A DNA stretch of 64,000 nt from positions 1 through 64,000 of the forward strand of contig NZ_JAGSOU010000010.1 of NCBI RefSeq assembly GCF_018139985.1. The letters run 5' to 3'. Within the stretch, counting starts at the first letter, position 1. Every line of letters begins with the position of its first letter. Shown here one piece after another: positions 17,180 to 25,236 of this stretch. The notes below the pieces were generated by a model that was not told the DNA's origin, did not search any database, and saw only the letters and a program-made list of their open reading frames with translations. The translations under genes and the position numbers were made by a program. Source of the DNA: Actibacterium sp. MT2.3-13A. Its GTDB lineage: Bacteria; Pseudomonadota; Alphaproteobacteria; Rhodobacterales; Rhodobacteraceae.

Positions 17180-17193
17180 TTGATGCACGTCAA
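17180..17193. promoter_or_regulatory. FNR/FnrL-like box
   Basis: TTGATGCACGTCAA matches the FNR/FnrL pattern TTGAT-N4-ATCAA at 13 of 14 positions and sits in a longer palindrome (CCTTGA...TCAAGG). It is 54 bases before the class II amidotransferase start that heads the topoisomerase VI gene block and 117 bases before the divergent ATP-grasp gene, so it could control either. Confidence 0.5.
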
Positions 17194-17247
17194 GGACCAC
17201 CTTCGGAGGCGGGGCCATTCTGGGGCGGATAGCGACAGGAGTCTCTC

Positions 17248-18063
17248 ATGTGTCGGCTTTACGCTTTCAAGGCCAACGAACCGACCCGCGTCGAATGCAG
17301 CCTCGTGCACGCGCAGAACGCGCTGATGGCGCAGAGCGCGGGCGATGCCGAGGGGCTGGTGCATGGACACGGCTGGGGCGTGGCCGATTACGCCGACGGC
17401 GTGCCCCTGGTCGAGAAACAGACCTGGGCGGCCTTTCACGGCGAGCATTTCGCCAAGGCCGCAGCGCGGGTCTACGCGCATACGGTGGTGGCGCATGTGC
17501 GCCGGGCCACGGTCGGCGACCAGAGGATCGAGAACACCCATCCGTTCCACCACGGCCGCTGGATCTTTGCCCATAATGGCACGGTGCCGAACTTCCTCAA
17601 GGTCCGCGACCTGATGATGCCGGAGATCGACCCGCTGCTGCGCAACGACATCAAGGGCACCACCGACAGCGAGCATGTGTTCTACTACATCCTGTCGCTG
17701 CACCTGCGGCAGCCGCAAGTGCCGATGATGGACATCGTCGAGCAGGCAATCGTCCGGATCGTCCACTGGTCCGCGCAGGTCGACCGCGAGAGGGCGGTGG
17801 GGCTGAACATCGTGCTGACCGATGGCGACACGCTGGTTGGCAGCCGCTTCGGCCGCACGCTCTGGCATCTGGAGCGCGAGCTGGTGTTCAAATGCCCGAT
17901 CTGCGGGCGGTCGCATGTGCATCACGAGGTCGGATCCGACTACCGCGCGGTGGAGGTCGCCTCCGAACCGCTGACCCAGGAGAACTGGCACGAGGTGCCC
18001 GACCGCGTGGTCTACAGTGTGGACGAGGATTACTATCTGCTGACCCGGCATGTGGCGTTCTGA
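17248..18063 (+). CDS. Class II glutamine amidotransferase (YafJ/EgtC-type)
   Basis: 271 residues. Ntn-hydrolase fold with the catalytic Cys at position 2 (MCRLYAFKA), exposed after removal of Met. Other glutaminase motifs are VAHVRRATVG, ENTHPFHHGRWIFAHNGTV, and GTTDSEHVFY. The protein ends after the glutaminase domain, so it has no synthetase domain; the partner that uses the ammonia, or a gamma-glutamyl hydrolysis role, is unknown. ACAGGAGTCTCTC gives a good ribosome-binding site. It is the first gene of a plus-strand series leading to topoisomerase VI (35 bases to the next gene), and an FNR-like box lies upstream. Confidence 0.85.
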   Translation: MCRLYAFKANEPTRVECSLVHAQNALMAQSAGDAEGLVHGHGWGVADYADGVPLVEKQTWAAFHGEHFAKAAARVYAHTVVAHVRRATVGDQRIENTHPFHHGRWIFAHNGTVPNFLKVRDLMMPEIDPLLRNDIKGTTDSEHVFYYILSLHLRQPQVPMMDIVEQAIVRIVHWSAQVDRERAVGLNIVLTDGDTLVGSRFGRTLWHLERELVFKCPICGRSHVHHEVGSDYRAVEVASEPLTQENWHEVPDRVVYSVDEDYYLLTRHVAF

Positions 18064-18098
18064 ATGGGCGCGGCATGACCGCGGGGAGGTGCGGCGCG

Positions 18099-18566
18099 AT
18101 GAGGTTTCTGTGCGACGCAATGCTCGGCCGGTTGGCGCGCTGGCTGCGGGCGGCGGGGCACGACACGCGGCTTGCCGGCGACGCCGAGGACGACCGGCAG
18201 TTGCTGGCCACCGCCGCCGCGGAGGAGCGCATCGTGTTGACGCGCGACCGCGGATTGGCGGCGCGCCGCGCCGGGCGGGGCCGGGTCTTCCTGCTGCACG
18301 GCGACGCGATCGGAGCGCAGGCGCGCGAGCTGCGGCGCGACCTCGGCCTCGACTGGCTGCACGATCCGTTCAGCCGCTGCGTGGTGGACAACGCGCCGCT
18401 GCGGGCCGCGCGCCCCGAGGAGGCCGCGGGCCTGCCGCCCGGGCCGCGCGAGACCGGCGGGCCGGTCGCCCGCTGCCCGGTCTGCGGGCGGCTCTACTGG
18501 GTGGGCGACCATCACCGGCGGATGCGGCGGCGGCTGGAGGGCTGGCAGGAGGGGGCGGCGCCGTGA
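18099..18566 (+). CDS. Mut7-C RNase domain protein
   Basis: 155 residues. PIN-like Mut7-C fold: MRFLCDAMLGRLARWLRAAGHDT with the first acidic residue at Asp6, then VLTRDRGLAARR with a further Asp. A C-terminal zinc-ribbon-like part has SRC, CPVCGRLYWVGDHHRRM, as in the family. Members are predicted nucleases. Start at 18099 is chosen for the GGGGAGG ten bases upstream and because the family begins at this Met; the frame stays open further upstream. It lies 35 bases after the amidotransferase and 93 bases before the HHH protein, so it is likely in the same transcript as topoisomerase VI. Confidence 0.8.
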   Translation: MRFLCDAMLGRLARWLRAAGHDTRLAGDAEDDRQLLATAAAEERIVLTRDRGLAARRAGRGRVFLLHGDAIGAQARELRRDLGLDWLHDPFSRCVVDNAPLRAARPEEAAGLPPGPRETGGPVARCPVCGRLYWVGDHHRRMRRRLEGWQEGAAP

Positions 18567-18659
18567 GCGACCCCGCGTCCGCCCGCCAGCGCAAGACTGT
18601 GGAAATGGCGCGCGTCCGGGGGCACACTCGGCCCCGGGCGCCGTCGCCGGAAGGGAGGG

Positions 18660-19517
18660 ATGATGCAAAGCCTGCTGTCGCGTGACCAGATCGCCGACCG
18701 CCTGCTGGAGGCGGCCGAACTGCTGGAGGGGCAGGGGGCGGACCGCTTCCGGGTCCGCGCCTACCGCATGGCCGCGGAGACCGTCCGCGCTCTCGGCGAG
18801 CCCCCCGAGGACATCCTGGAGCGCGCGGGGCTGGACGGGCTGATCGCGCTGCCCAACATCGGCCTGCGGCTGGCCCGCGCCATCGACGAGATGGTGGCGA
18901 CCGGGCGCTGGGCGCAGCTCGAACGGCTGCGCGGCGAGTCCGAGCCGGAAAACCTGTTCCAGGCGGTCCCCGGCGTCGGCCCCGAGACCGCGCGCGCCAT
19001 CCACGACACGCTGAATATCGACACGCTGGAGGCGCTGGAGATCGCCGCCCATGACGGGCGGCTGGAGACGGTGCCGGGCATCGGCCCCCGCCGCGCCGCC
19101 GCGATCCGGGCCGCGCTCGGCGCCATGCTGGCGCGCCGACGCCGGCGCGGCGACGACGATCACGAGGAACCCGCGGTGGGTCTGCTGCTGGAGGTGGACG
19201 CGCTTTACCGCCAGCGCGCGCAGGCGGGCAGCCTGCAGCGCATCGCGCCGCGCCGGTTCAACCCCTCGGGCGAGGCGTGGCTGCCGGTGATGCATGTGGA
19301 CCGCGACGGCTGGTCCTTCACCGCGCTCTTTTCCAACACCGCGCTCGCGCATGATCTCGGCCGCACCGACGACTGGGTGGTGATCTATTTCGGCCACCCC
19401 GGCGGCCCCGAGCATCAGCGCACCGTGGTCACCGAGACCCGCGGCCCGCTGGAGGGCAGGCGCATCGTCCGCGGCCGCGAGACCGAGTGCAAGCGCCATT
19501 ATTTCGCCGATGCCTAG
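18660..19517 (+). CDS. Helix-hairpin-helix protein: PolX-type N-terminus with unknown C-terminal domain
   Basis: 285 residues. Residues about 8-70 match the 8-kDa N-terminal domain of PolX/DNA polymerase beta (IADRLLEAAELLE...FRVRAYRMAA). Next come HhH motifs LPNIGLRLARAID, VPGVGPETARAI and VPGIGPRRAAAI. PolX then continues into a nucleotidyltransferase palm and a PHP exonuclease; both are missing here. In their place is about 120 residues of unrecognised, beta-rich sequence (GLLLEVDALYRQR... to WVVIYFGHPGG... and CKRHYFADA). GGAAGGGAGGG precedes two adjacent ATGs (18660, 18663). Its stop overlaps the topoisomerase VI B start by eight bases. A DNA-structure-binding partner of topoisomerase VI is plausible. 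Confidence 0.8.
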   Translation: MMQSLLSRDQIADRLLEAAELLEGQGADRFRVRAYRMAAETVRALGEPPEDILERAGLDGLIALPNIGLRLARAIDEMVATGRWAQLERLRGESEPENLFQAVPGVGPETARAIHDTLNIDTLEALEIAAHDGRLETVPGIGPRRAAAIRAALGAMLARRRRRGDDDHEEPAVGLLLEVDALYRQRAQAGSLQRIAPRRFNPSGEAWLPVMHVDRDGWSFTALFSNTALAHDLGRTDDWVVIYFGHPGGPEHQRTVVTETRGPLEGRRIVRGRETECKRHYFADA

Positions 19518-21186
19518 CTCCGCCGCCCCCGCCGCTTCGCCCGCCGTCACCGCCTTCGACATGGCGGCGCGCCAGCGCGAGATCTCGATCTCCGAATTCT
19601 TCCTCAAGAACCGCCATCTGCTGGGCTTCGACACGCCGGCCAAGGCGCTGGTCACGGCGGTGAAGGAGGCCGTGGACAACGCCATCGACGCCTGCGAGGA
19701 GGCCGGCATCCTGCCCGAGATCCGCGTGGAGCTCAGCCGCCGCGGCCGGATCTACACCGTCGCGGTCGAGGACAACGGCCCGGGCATCGTCGAGGCGCAG
19801 ATCGGCCGCATCTTCGGCAAGCTGCTCTACGGCTCGAAATTCCACAAGCTCAGCCAGTCGCGCGGTCAGCAGGGCATGGGGATCTCGGCGGCGGGCATGT
19901 ATGGCCAGCTGACCACCGGCGCGCCGCTGCACATCCTCAGCCGCATCGCGGGCGAGGCGAAGGCGACCGAGCTTTACGTCGCCATCGACACCCGGAAGAA
20001 CCGCCCCGACGTGCACCGCAAGAAGCGCCTCAAGTGGGATCGCCCGCACGGCACCCGCGTCGAGATCGAGCTGGAGGGCCACTACCAGTCCGGGCCGCAT
20101 TCGATCGACGCCTATCTGCGCCAGACCGCCATCGCCAATCCGCATGTCTCGATCGTCTTCGAGGGGATGGAGGGGCACCGGCTGGCCTTCCCGCGCAGCA
20201 TCGACACGCTGCCGCCCCGCCCGAGGGAGATCAAGCCGCACCCCTACGGGCTGGAGCTGGGCCGGCTGATCCAGATGCTCAGCGCGACCGAGGCGCGTTC
20301 GCTCGCGCGCTTTCTGGTGCAGGAATTCTCAAGCGTGGGCGACAAGACCGCCGCGCGGATCATCGCCGCGGCGGGCCGGCGGGTCTCCGCGCGCTCCTAT
20401 CCCAGGCACATCGCCCACGCCCAGGCGGTCGCGCTGCACCGGGCCATCGAGAAAACCCCGATCGCCGCGCCCCGGACCGACTGCATCGTGCCCATCGGCG
20501 AGGCGCAACTGCTGAAGGGGTTGCAGGGCGAGGTGCCGGCGGATTTCTACGCCGTCACCACGCGGCCCGCCGCCACCTATCGCGGCAACCCGTTCCAGGT
20601 GGAGGTGGCGCTGGCTTATGGCCGGCCGGGCGAGGCGCATGTGGAGGTCGACGACAGCGGTCACATGCACAGGACGCGGGCGCGCGGGACCGGCGAGGAC
20701 CTGCTGGGCGAGCGCGACGCGCCGGTCTACCTGCTGCGCTACGCCAACCGGGTGCCGCTGCTTTATCAGCAGTCGAGCTGCGCCATCGCCAAGGCGGTGA
20801 TCCACACCAACTGGCGCGGCTACGGGCTGCGCCAGCCCAAGGGCGGGCTGCCGGTCGGGCCGATGGCGGTTCTGGTCCATGTCGCCTCGGTCTGGGTGCC
20901 CTATACCTCGGAGGCCAAGGAGGCGATCGAGCCCACCCCGGAAATTTTCCGCGAGATCGTTCTGGGCCTTCAGCAATGCGGGCGCGACCTGGCGCAATAC
21001 CTGCACCGCAAGGCGCAGCTGAAGCGCGAATACGAGCGCCGCGCCTATATCGAGCGCTATCTGCCGCATATCGGCGGCGCCTTGCAGGAGATCCTGTCGC
21101 TGAGCGACGACGAGCGCGACCGCGCGATGCAACGGCTCGACGATGTGATGCACGAAAGCCGGATGAAACGGGGGGCCGCGACATGA
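19510..21186 (+). CDS. top6B: DNA topoisomerase VI subunit B (GHKL ATPase)
   Basis: 558 residues, full length for the ATPase subunit of the type IIB topoisomerase that relaxes and decatenates DNA. GHKL motifs: KEAVDNAIDACEEAG (Glu53 catalytic, Asn57 Mg), VEDNGPGIV (Asp88), and the ATP lid GQQGMGISAAGMYGQ. A helix-two-turn-helix region follows (SSVGDKTAARIIAAAGRRVS). The transducer has the switch lysine in RQPKGGLPVGP. The enzyme is archaeal/plant-typical and rare in bacteria. It overlaps the HHH gene by eight bases and subunit A by four. Base use resembles its neighbours, so if it was acquired the event is old. Gyrase/Topo IV genes are not in this window. Confidence 0.93.
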   Translation: MPSSAAPAASPAVTAFDMAARQREISISEFFLKNRHLLGFDTPAKALVTAVKEAVDNAIDACEEAGILPEIRVELSRRGRIYTVAVEDNGPGIVEAQIGRIFGKLLYGSKFHKLSQSRGQQGMGISAAGMYGQLTTGAPLHILSRIAGEAKATELYVAIDTRKNRPDVHRKKRLKWDRPHGTRVEIELEGHYQSGPHSIDAYLRQTAIANPHVSIVFEGMEGHRLAFPRSIDTLPPRPREIKPHPYGLELGRLIQMLSATEARSLARFLVQEFSSVGDKTAARIIAAAGRRVSARSYPRHIAHAQAVALHRAIEKTPIAAPRTDCIVPIGEAQLLKGLQGEVPADFYAVTTRPAATYRGNPFQVEVALAYGRPGEAHVEVDDSGHMHRTRARGTGEDLLGERDAPVYLLRYANRVPLLYQQSSCAIAKAVIHTNWRGYGLRQPKGGLPVGPMAVLVHVASVWVPYTSEAKEAIEPTPEIFREIVLGLQQCGRDLAQYLHRKAQLKREYERRAYIERYLPHIGGALQEILSLSDDERDRAMQRLDDVMHESRMKRGAAT

Positions 21187-22319
21187 GCGACAAGCCCGAC
21201 GGGGCCGCGCCCCGCGCGCTGGACGAAAAGACCATCGCCCTGATCCGCGAGGTCGCGGCCGGGATCCGCGCCAGCATCGAGGCTGGGCGGCTGCCCTCCA
21301 TCAGGCTGCCGGTGCGCAGCCTGCGCAACGTCAGCTACGACGCCGCGAAGGGCTATTTCGAACTTGGCGCGGCGCGCAAGACGCGCACCCTGACGGTGAA
21401 CACCGCCCGCTCCTTCGCGCAGACCCTGCGGCTGATGGCGACGTCGCAGAGCATGGTCGAGAACGACGATTTCGCCACCAAGCGCGAGGCCTATTACATC
21501 TCAAAGAACTGGGGCGATTGCCGGTTCGACAAGCAGGCCGAGTCCGACGCCATCATGGACGATATCGAGGCGCTGGCCTCGATGCATGGCCTCTCGCGCG
21601 AACAGCTGAGATTCTACCCCGAGGCGCATGGCGGCGCGGTCGCGGGCGCGCTGAGCGTGATCGACCGCAACCCCGCCACCGGCGAGACGATCGAGATCGA
21701 CTGCGCCCGTCTGGGCAGCGGCGCCTATGCCATCCCGCGCTCGGTCGAGGGGCTGGAGTTCCGCACCGGGGCCCGCTTCATCCTGGCGATCGAGACCGGC
21801 GGCATGTTCCAGCGCCTCAACAACCACCGCTTCTGGGACAGCGCCAACTGCATCCTGGTCGAGATGGGCGGCGTGCCCACCCGATCGACGCGGCGCTTCA
21901 TCCGGCGCCTGGCGGACAACGCGGACCTGCCGGTCTATTGCTTCGTGGATTGCGACCCCTACGGCTTCACCAATATCTACCGCACGCTCAAGGTCGGATC
22001 GGGCAATGCCGCACATATCAACCGCTTCTTCTGCGTGCCGCAGGCGCGGTTCCTGGGGGTGACGCCGCAGGACATCCTCGATTTCGGGCTGGAGGATGCC
22101 ACCCACCCGCTGTCGAAGACCGATATCAAGCGCGCCCGCGACGCGCTGAAGAACGACCCCTTCATCCGGTCGAACCCCGCATGGGTCGCAGCCATCGAGC
22201 AGCTGCTCGGGATGGGGGTGCGCGCCGAACAGCAGGCGCTGGCGAAGTGGGGGCTGAACTATGTGATCGAGGATTACCTGCCGCGCAAGCTTGCCGCCAC
22301 CGGCGGCTTCCTGCCCTAG
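21183..22319 (+). CDS. top6A: DNA topoisomerase VI subunit A (Spo11-like)
   Basis: 378 residues, the normal length for the DNA-cleaving subunit related to meiotic Spo11. The winged-helix domain carries KREAYYISKNWG; Tyr105, the second of the pair, is at the catalytic position that forms the 5'-phosphotyrosyl link. The Toprim domain has Glu204 (LAIETGGMF) and Asp256/Asp258 (FVDCDPYGFTNIYR), the Mg-binding set, so the active site is complete. The ATG overlaps the subunit B stop by four bases. Its TAG stop overlaps the stop of the convergent RNase Z-like gene by four bases. Confidence 0.93.
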   Translation: MSDKPDGAAPRALDEKTIALIREVAAGIRASIEAGRLPSIRLPVRSLRNVSYDAAKGYFELGAARKTRTLTVNTARSFAQTLRLMATSQSMVENDDFATKREAYYISKNWGDCRFDKQAESDAIMDDIEALASMHGLSREQLRFYPEAHGGAVAGALSVIDRNPATGETIEIDCARLGSGAYAIPRSVEGLEFRTGARFILAIETGGMFQRLNNHRFWDSANCILVEMGGVPTRSTRRFIRRLADNADLPVYCFVDCDPYGFTNIYRTLKVGSGNAAHINRFFCVPQARFLGVTPQDILDFGLEDATHPLSKTDIKRARDALKNDPFIRSNPAWVAAIEQLLGMGVRAEQQALAKWGLNYVIEDYLPRKLAATGGFLP

Positions 22320-23347
22320 GCGCCGGCGCTCGGGGTCTCCTGCCCTGCGAAGGCGCGGGCGAACTGGGCCAGGATCTGATCCTCCACCCCCGCGTAGCGC
22401 GGCGAGATATGCATGGGTTCGGCCCGGCGCGCGCCGGCGCGGCGGGCCAGCCGCCCGGCCTGGCCGGCGGTCAGGTGGCCGCGCTCCAGCGCCAGCGCGT
22501 CCTCGCCGGCGGCGAAGGTGGTCTCGATGAACAGCAGGTCGGCATCCCGGGCCAGCGCGACGATCCGGCGCTGGTTCTCCTGCGTGTGCCGGGCGTCGGT
22601 GACATAGGCGATCTTCTGCCCCGGCTCGAAGCGCAGGCACTCGCGCCTGAGCAGGCCGAGGGGGAGGTTGCGCTCAGCGACGCCCCCTGGGGTCTTCCAC
22701 GCCGCGCGGATGATCCGGTCGTCCGGGTCGCCGCGCAGGGCCGCGGCCTTCAGCTCGTTCAGCCAGGGGCCGGTGCCCAGCCCGAGCGCGTCCAGCCGGT
22801 TCTTCCACAGGTTCACATGGCTGCGCTCCTGCAGGGCGTAGGCGATGGACGGGATGCCGTGATCGAGGCTGGCCCGGCGCACGGTCAGGGCTTCCTCCGC
22901 ATGCACGATGTCGCCGTCGAGGGGGAAGGTGCTTTCGCCGCTGGCACGGAAACGGTCCGCCAGCCGGAACTCGGCGCGCCGCGAGGTGCCATCCTCGGCG
23001 GTCTCGGTGACGATGAAGGTCAGGTTGCCGGGCACGCGGTGGGCGAGGTTCCAGCTATAGGCGGCGAGCTTGTGGCCAATCGCGGCGATCAGCCCCTCGG
23101 GGCCAAAGAGCCGCACCCGCCGCGCCCGCCCGATCAGCACGCGCAGCAGGTGATCGAACCCGATCAGGTGGTCCACATGCATATGCGAGACGAAGACATC
23201 GGTGATGCGCAGGATCTTTTTCACCGGCAGCGCGGTGATGTCGCCGAGATCGAACAGGATCGCGCGTTTCGAAAACCGGAATGCCACATAGACGACCGGA
23301 TCGCCGGAGGGGCCGTTCGCCAGAAAGGGGTGGTATTGCGGCGTCAT
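22316..23347 (-). CDS. MBL-fold hydrolase, ribonuclease Z-like
   Basis: 343 residues. Metallo-beta-lactamase fold with the zinc motif SHMHVDHLIGFDHLL, later AYVTDARHTQENQ (Asp ligand) and the final PMHISPRY His. Layout resembles tRNase Z, which trims tRNA 3' ends, but the segment around residues 100-200 is longer and unlike the classic exosite, so other MBL hydrolases remain possible. ATG at 23347 fits the family start; the open frame goes on to 23773 without homology. It is convergent with topoisomerase VI A and shares four bases with it at the stop codons. Confidence 0.8.
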   Translation of the reverse strand: MTPQYHPFLANGPSGDPVVYVAFRFSKRAILFDLGDITALPVKKILRITDVFVSHMHVDHLIGFDHLLRVLIGRARRVRLFGPEGLIAAIGHKLAAYSWNLAHRVPGNLTFIVTETAEDGTSRRAEFRLADRFRASGESTFPLDGDIVHAEEALTVRRASLDHGIPSIAYALQERSHVNLWKNRLDALGLGTGPWLNELKAAALRGDPDDRIIRAAWKTPGGVAERNLPLGLLRRECLRFEPGQKIAYVTDARHTQENQRRIVALARDADLLFIETTFAAGEDALALERGHLTAGQAGRLARRAGARRAEPMHISPRYAGVEDQILAQFARAFAGQETPSAGA

Positions 23348-23530
23348 GCCTGTCCTGTTCCGTTGCGCGGTTTCGCCCGAACGCGCCGGGCGCGGCCCCG
23401 CGCCACTGCCGTCGCGCGTGTCCATCCGACTTGCGGGGCCGTCGCCTGGGATACTACCAGTTCCGTGGCCGCGGGCCATCCTCCCGGTGCCCCGGCCGGC
23501 GCGGGCCACCCCCCGCAACCTGTTGACGAC

Positions 23531-23544
23531 TTGATCTGAATCAT
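23531..23544. promoter_or_regulatory. FNR-like box upstream of the PiT transporter
   Basis: TTGATCTGAATCAT matches TTGAT-N4-ATCAA at all but the last position. It lies 71 bases before the proposed TTG start of the phosphate transporter and 183 bases before the divergent RNase Z-like gene. Confidence 0.35.
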
Positions 23545-23615
23545 TGCCGCTGCCAGACACCCGGCAAACTAATGCCGCTGTAAGTAGCGACCGGCAGTGT
23601 GGGGAGGGTGAGGCA

Positions 23616-25184
23616 TTGCTGCAAACCGACAAGGTGGAATCCGCCGTCCGGATCAATCGCGCGGAACTGTTCCGCTTCGGCACGGCGCTGATCTTCATGG
23701 CGGCGGTCATGTTGTTCACCATCGTCCGGGCCGAGGGCGGGCACGACAGCGTGCTGCTGGTCATCGCCGCCATGATCGGCGGTTACATGGCGATGAACAT
23801 CGGCGCCAACGACGTGGCCAACAATGTCGGCCCGGCGGTCGGCTCGCAGGCGATCACCCTGACCGGCGCCATCGCCATCGCCGCCTTTTTCGAGGCGGGT
23901 GGCGCCATCGTGGCCGGCGGCGATGTGGTGGGCACCATCAAGAAGGGGATCATCGACCCCGCGATGGTGGCCGACCGCGACACCTTCGTCTGGGTGATGA
24001 TGGCGGCGCTGCTGGCCGCGGCGGTGTGGCTGAATTTCGCCACCGCCGTGGGCGCGCCGGTCTCGACCACCCATTCCATCGTCGGTGGCGTGCTGGGGGC
24101 GGGGATCGCCGCCAGCGGCTGGTCGATCGCGGATTGGGGGCAGGTGGGCCAGATCGCGGCGAGCTGGGTGATCTCGCCGGTCATGGGCGGGCTGATCGCG
24201 GCCGGCTTCCTCTATCTGATCAAGCGCACGATCACCTACCGCTCGGACATTCTGGGCGCGGCGCGGCGGATGGTGCCCATCCTCGTCGCGCTGATGGCCT
24301 GGGCCTTTGCCACATACCTGATGCTGAAGGGCGTCACGCAGATCTGGAAGGTCTCCTTCGGCATGGCCACGCTGATCGGGCTGGGGGCGGGGCTGGCCAC
24401 CTACGCGCTGCTGCGCCCTCGCATCCTGCGCCGGACCGAAGGGCTGGCCAACCACAAGGACAGCGTGAACGAGCTGTTCACCGTGCCCCTGATCTTCGCC
24501 GCCGCGCTGCTGAGCTTCGCGCATGGCGCCAATGACGTGGCCAACGCGGTCGGGCCGCTGGCGGGCATCAACGAGGCGATCGTGGGCGGCGCGGTGGCGG
24601 CCAAGGCGGCGATCCCGGTCTGGGTGATGCTGGTGGGCGCGCTGGGCATTTCGCTGGGGCTGGCGCTGTTCGGGCCCAAGCTGATCCGCACCGTCGGCAG
24701 CGAGATCACCGAACTCGACAAGATGCGCGCCTTCTGCATCGCCATGGCGGCCGCGATCACGGTGATCATCGCCTCGCAGCTGGGCCTGCCGGTCAGTTCC
24801 ACCCATATCGCGGTGGGCGGCGTGTTCGGCGTCGGCTTCCTGCGCGAATACATCAAATCGAGCTATGCGCGGATGCTGGACGAGATCCGCGAGCATCACG
24901 TCGACGAGCACCCGGAGGCGGTCGAGGCATTTCTGTCGAAATTCGAGGCCGCCGACGTCACCACCAAGGGCGAGATGCTGCGCGAGCTGAAGCGCGCCTC
25001 GGCGGCCGGCAAGCGGCTGCTGGCCAAGAGCGAGCGCAAGGGCCTGCGGCAGGTGCACCGGATCGAGCTGGTCAAGCGCGCGCTGATCCTGCGCATCGTC
25101 GCGGCCTGGCTGATCACCGTGCCGCTGGCCGCGACGCTGGCCGCGATGTTCTTTTTCACCATCCGTGGCATGATGATGCCATGA
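23616..25184 (+). CDS. Inorganic phosphate transporter, PiT family
   Basis: 522-residue membrane protein of the PitA family, which imports phosphate (often as metal-phosphate) with protons or Na+. The duplicated family signatures are present: GANDVANNVGPAVGS with PVSTTHSIVGG in the first half, and GANDVANAVGPLAG with PVSSTHIAVGG in the second. About ten hydrophobic segments are visible, with a charged cytoplasmic tail. The start is uncertain: TTG at 23616, eight bases after GGGGAGG, is preferred over TTG 23544; a GTG at 23631 is also in frame. A Na/Pi symporter follows after 52 bases, so this looks like a phosphate-uptake pair. Confidence 0.9.
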   Translation: MLQTDKVESAVRINRAELFRFGTALIFMAAVMLFTIVRAEGGHDSVLLVIAAMIGGYMAMNIGANDVANNVGPAVGSQAITLTGAIAIAAFFEAGGAIVAGGDVVGTIKKGIIDPAMVADRDTFVWVMMAALLAAAVWLNFATAVGAPVSTTHSIVGGVLGAGIAASGWSIADWGQVGQIAASWVISPVMGGLIAAGFLYLIKRTITYRSDILGAARRMVPILVALMAWAFATYLMLKGVTQIWKVSFGMATLIGLGAGLATYALLRPRILRRTEGLANHKDSVNELFTVPLIFAAALLSFAHGANDVANAVGPLAGINEAIVGGAVAAKAAIPVWVMLVGALGISLGLALFGPKLIRTVGSEITELDKMRAFCIAMAAAITVIIASQLGLPVSSTHIAVGGVFGVGFLREYIKSSYARMLDEIREHHVDEHPEAVEAFLSKFEAADVTTKGEMLRELKRASAAGKRLLAKSERKGLRQVHRIELVKRALILRIVAAWLITVPLAATLAAMFFFTIRGMMMP

Positions 25185-25236
25185 GCAATGATCGCAGTCT
25201 GATCGCAACGGGACGCCTGAGCCGCGCGGGCAGGCC

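Noticed and set aside
17248-18063. Glutamine amidotransferase as the missing ammonia donor for QueC
   Set aside because: QueC uses free ammonia in known systems, and the gene is divergent and separated by another gene from the que operon.
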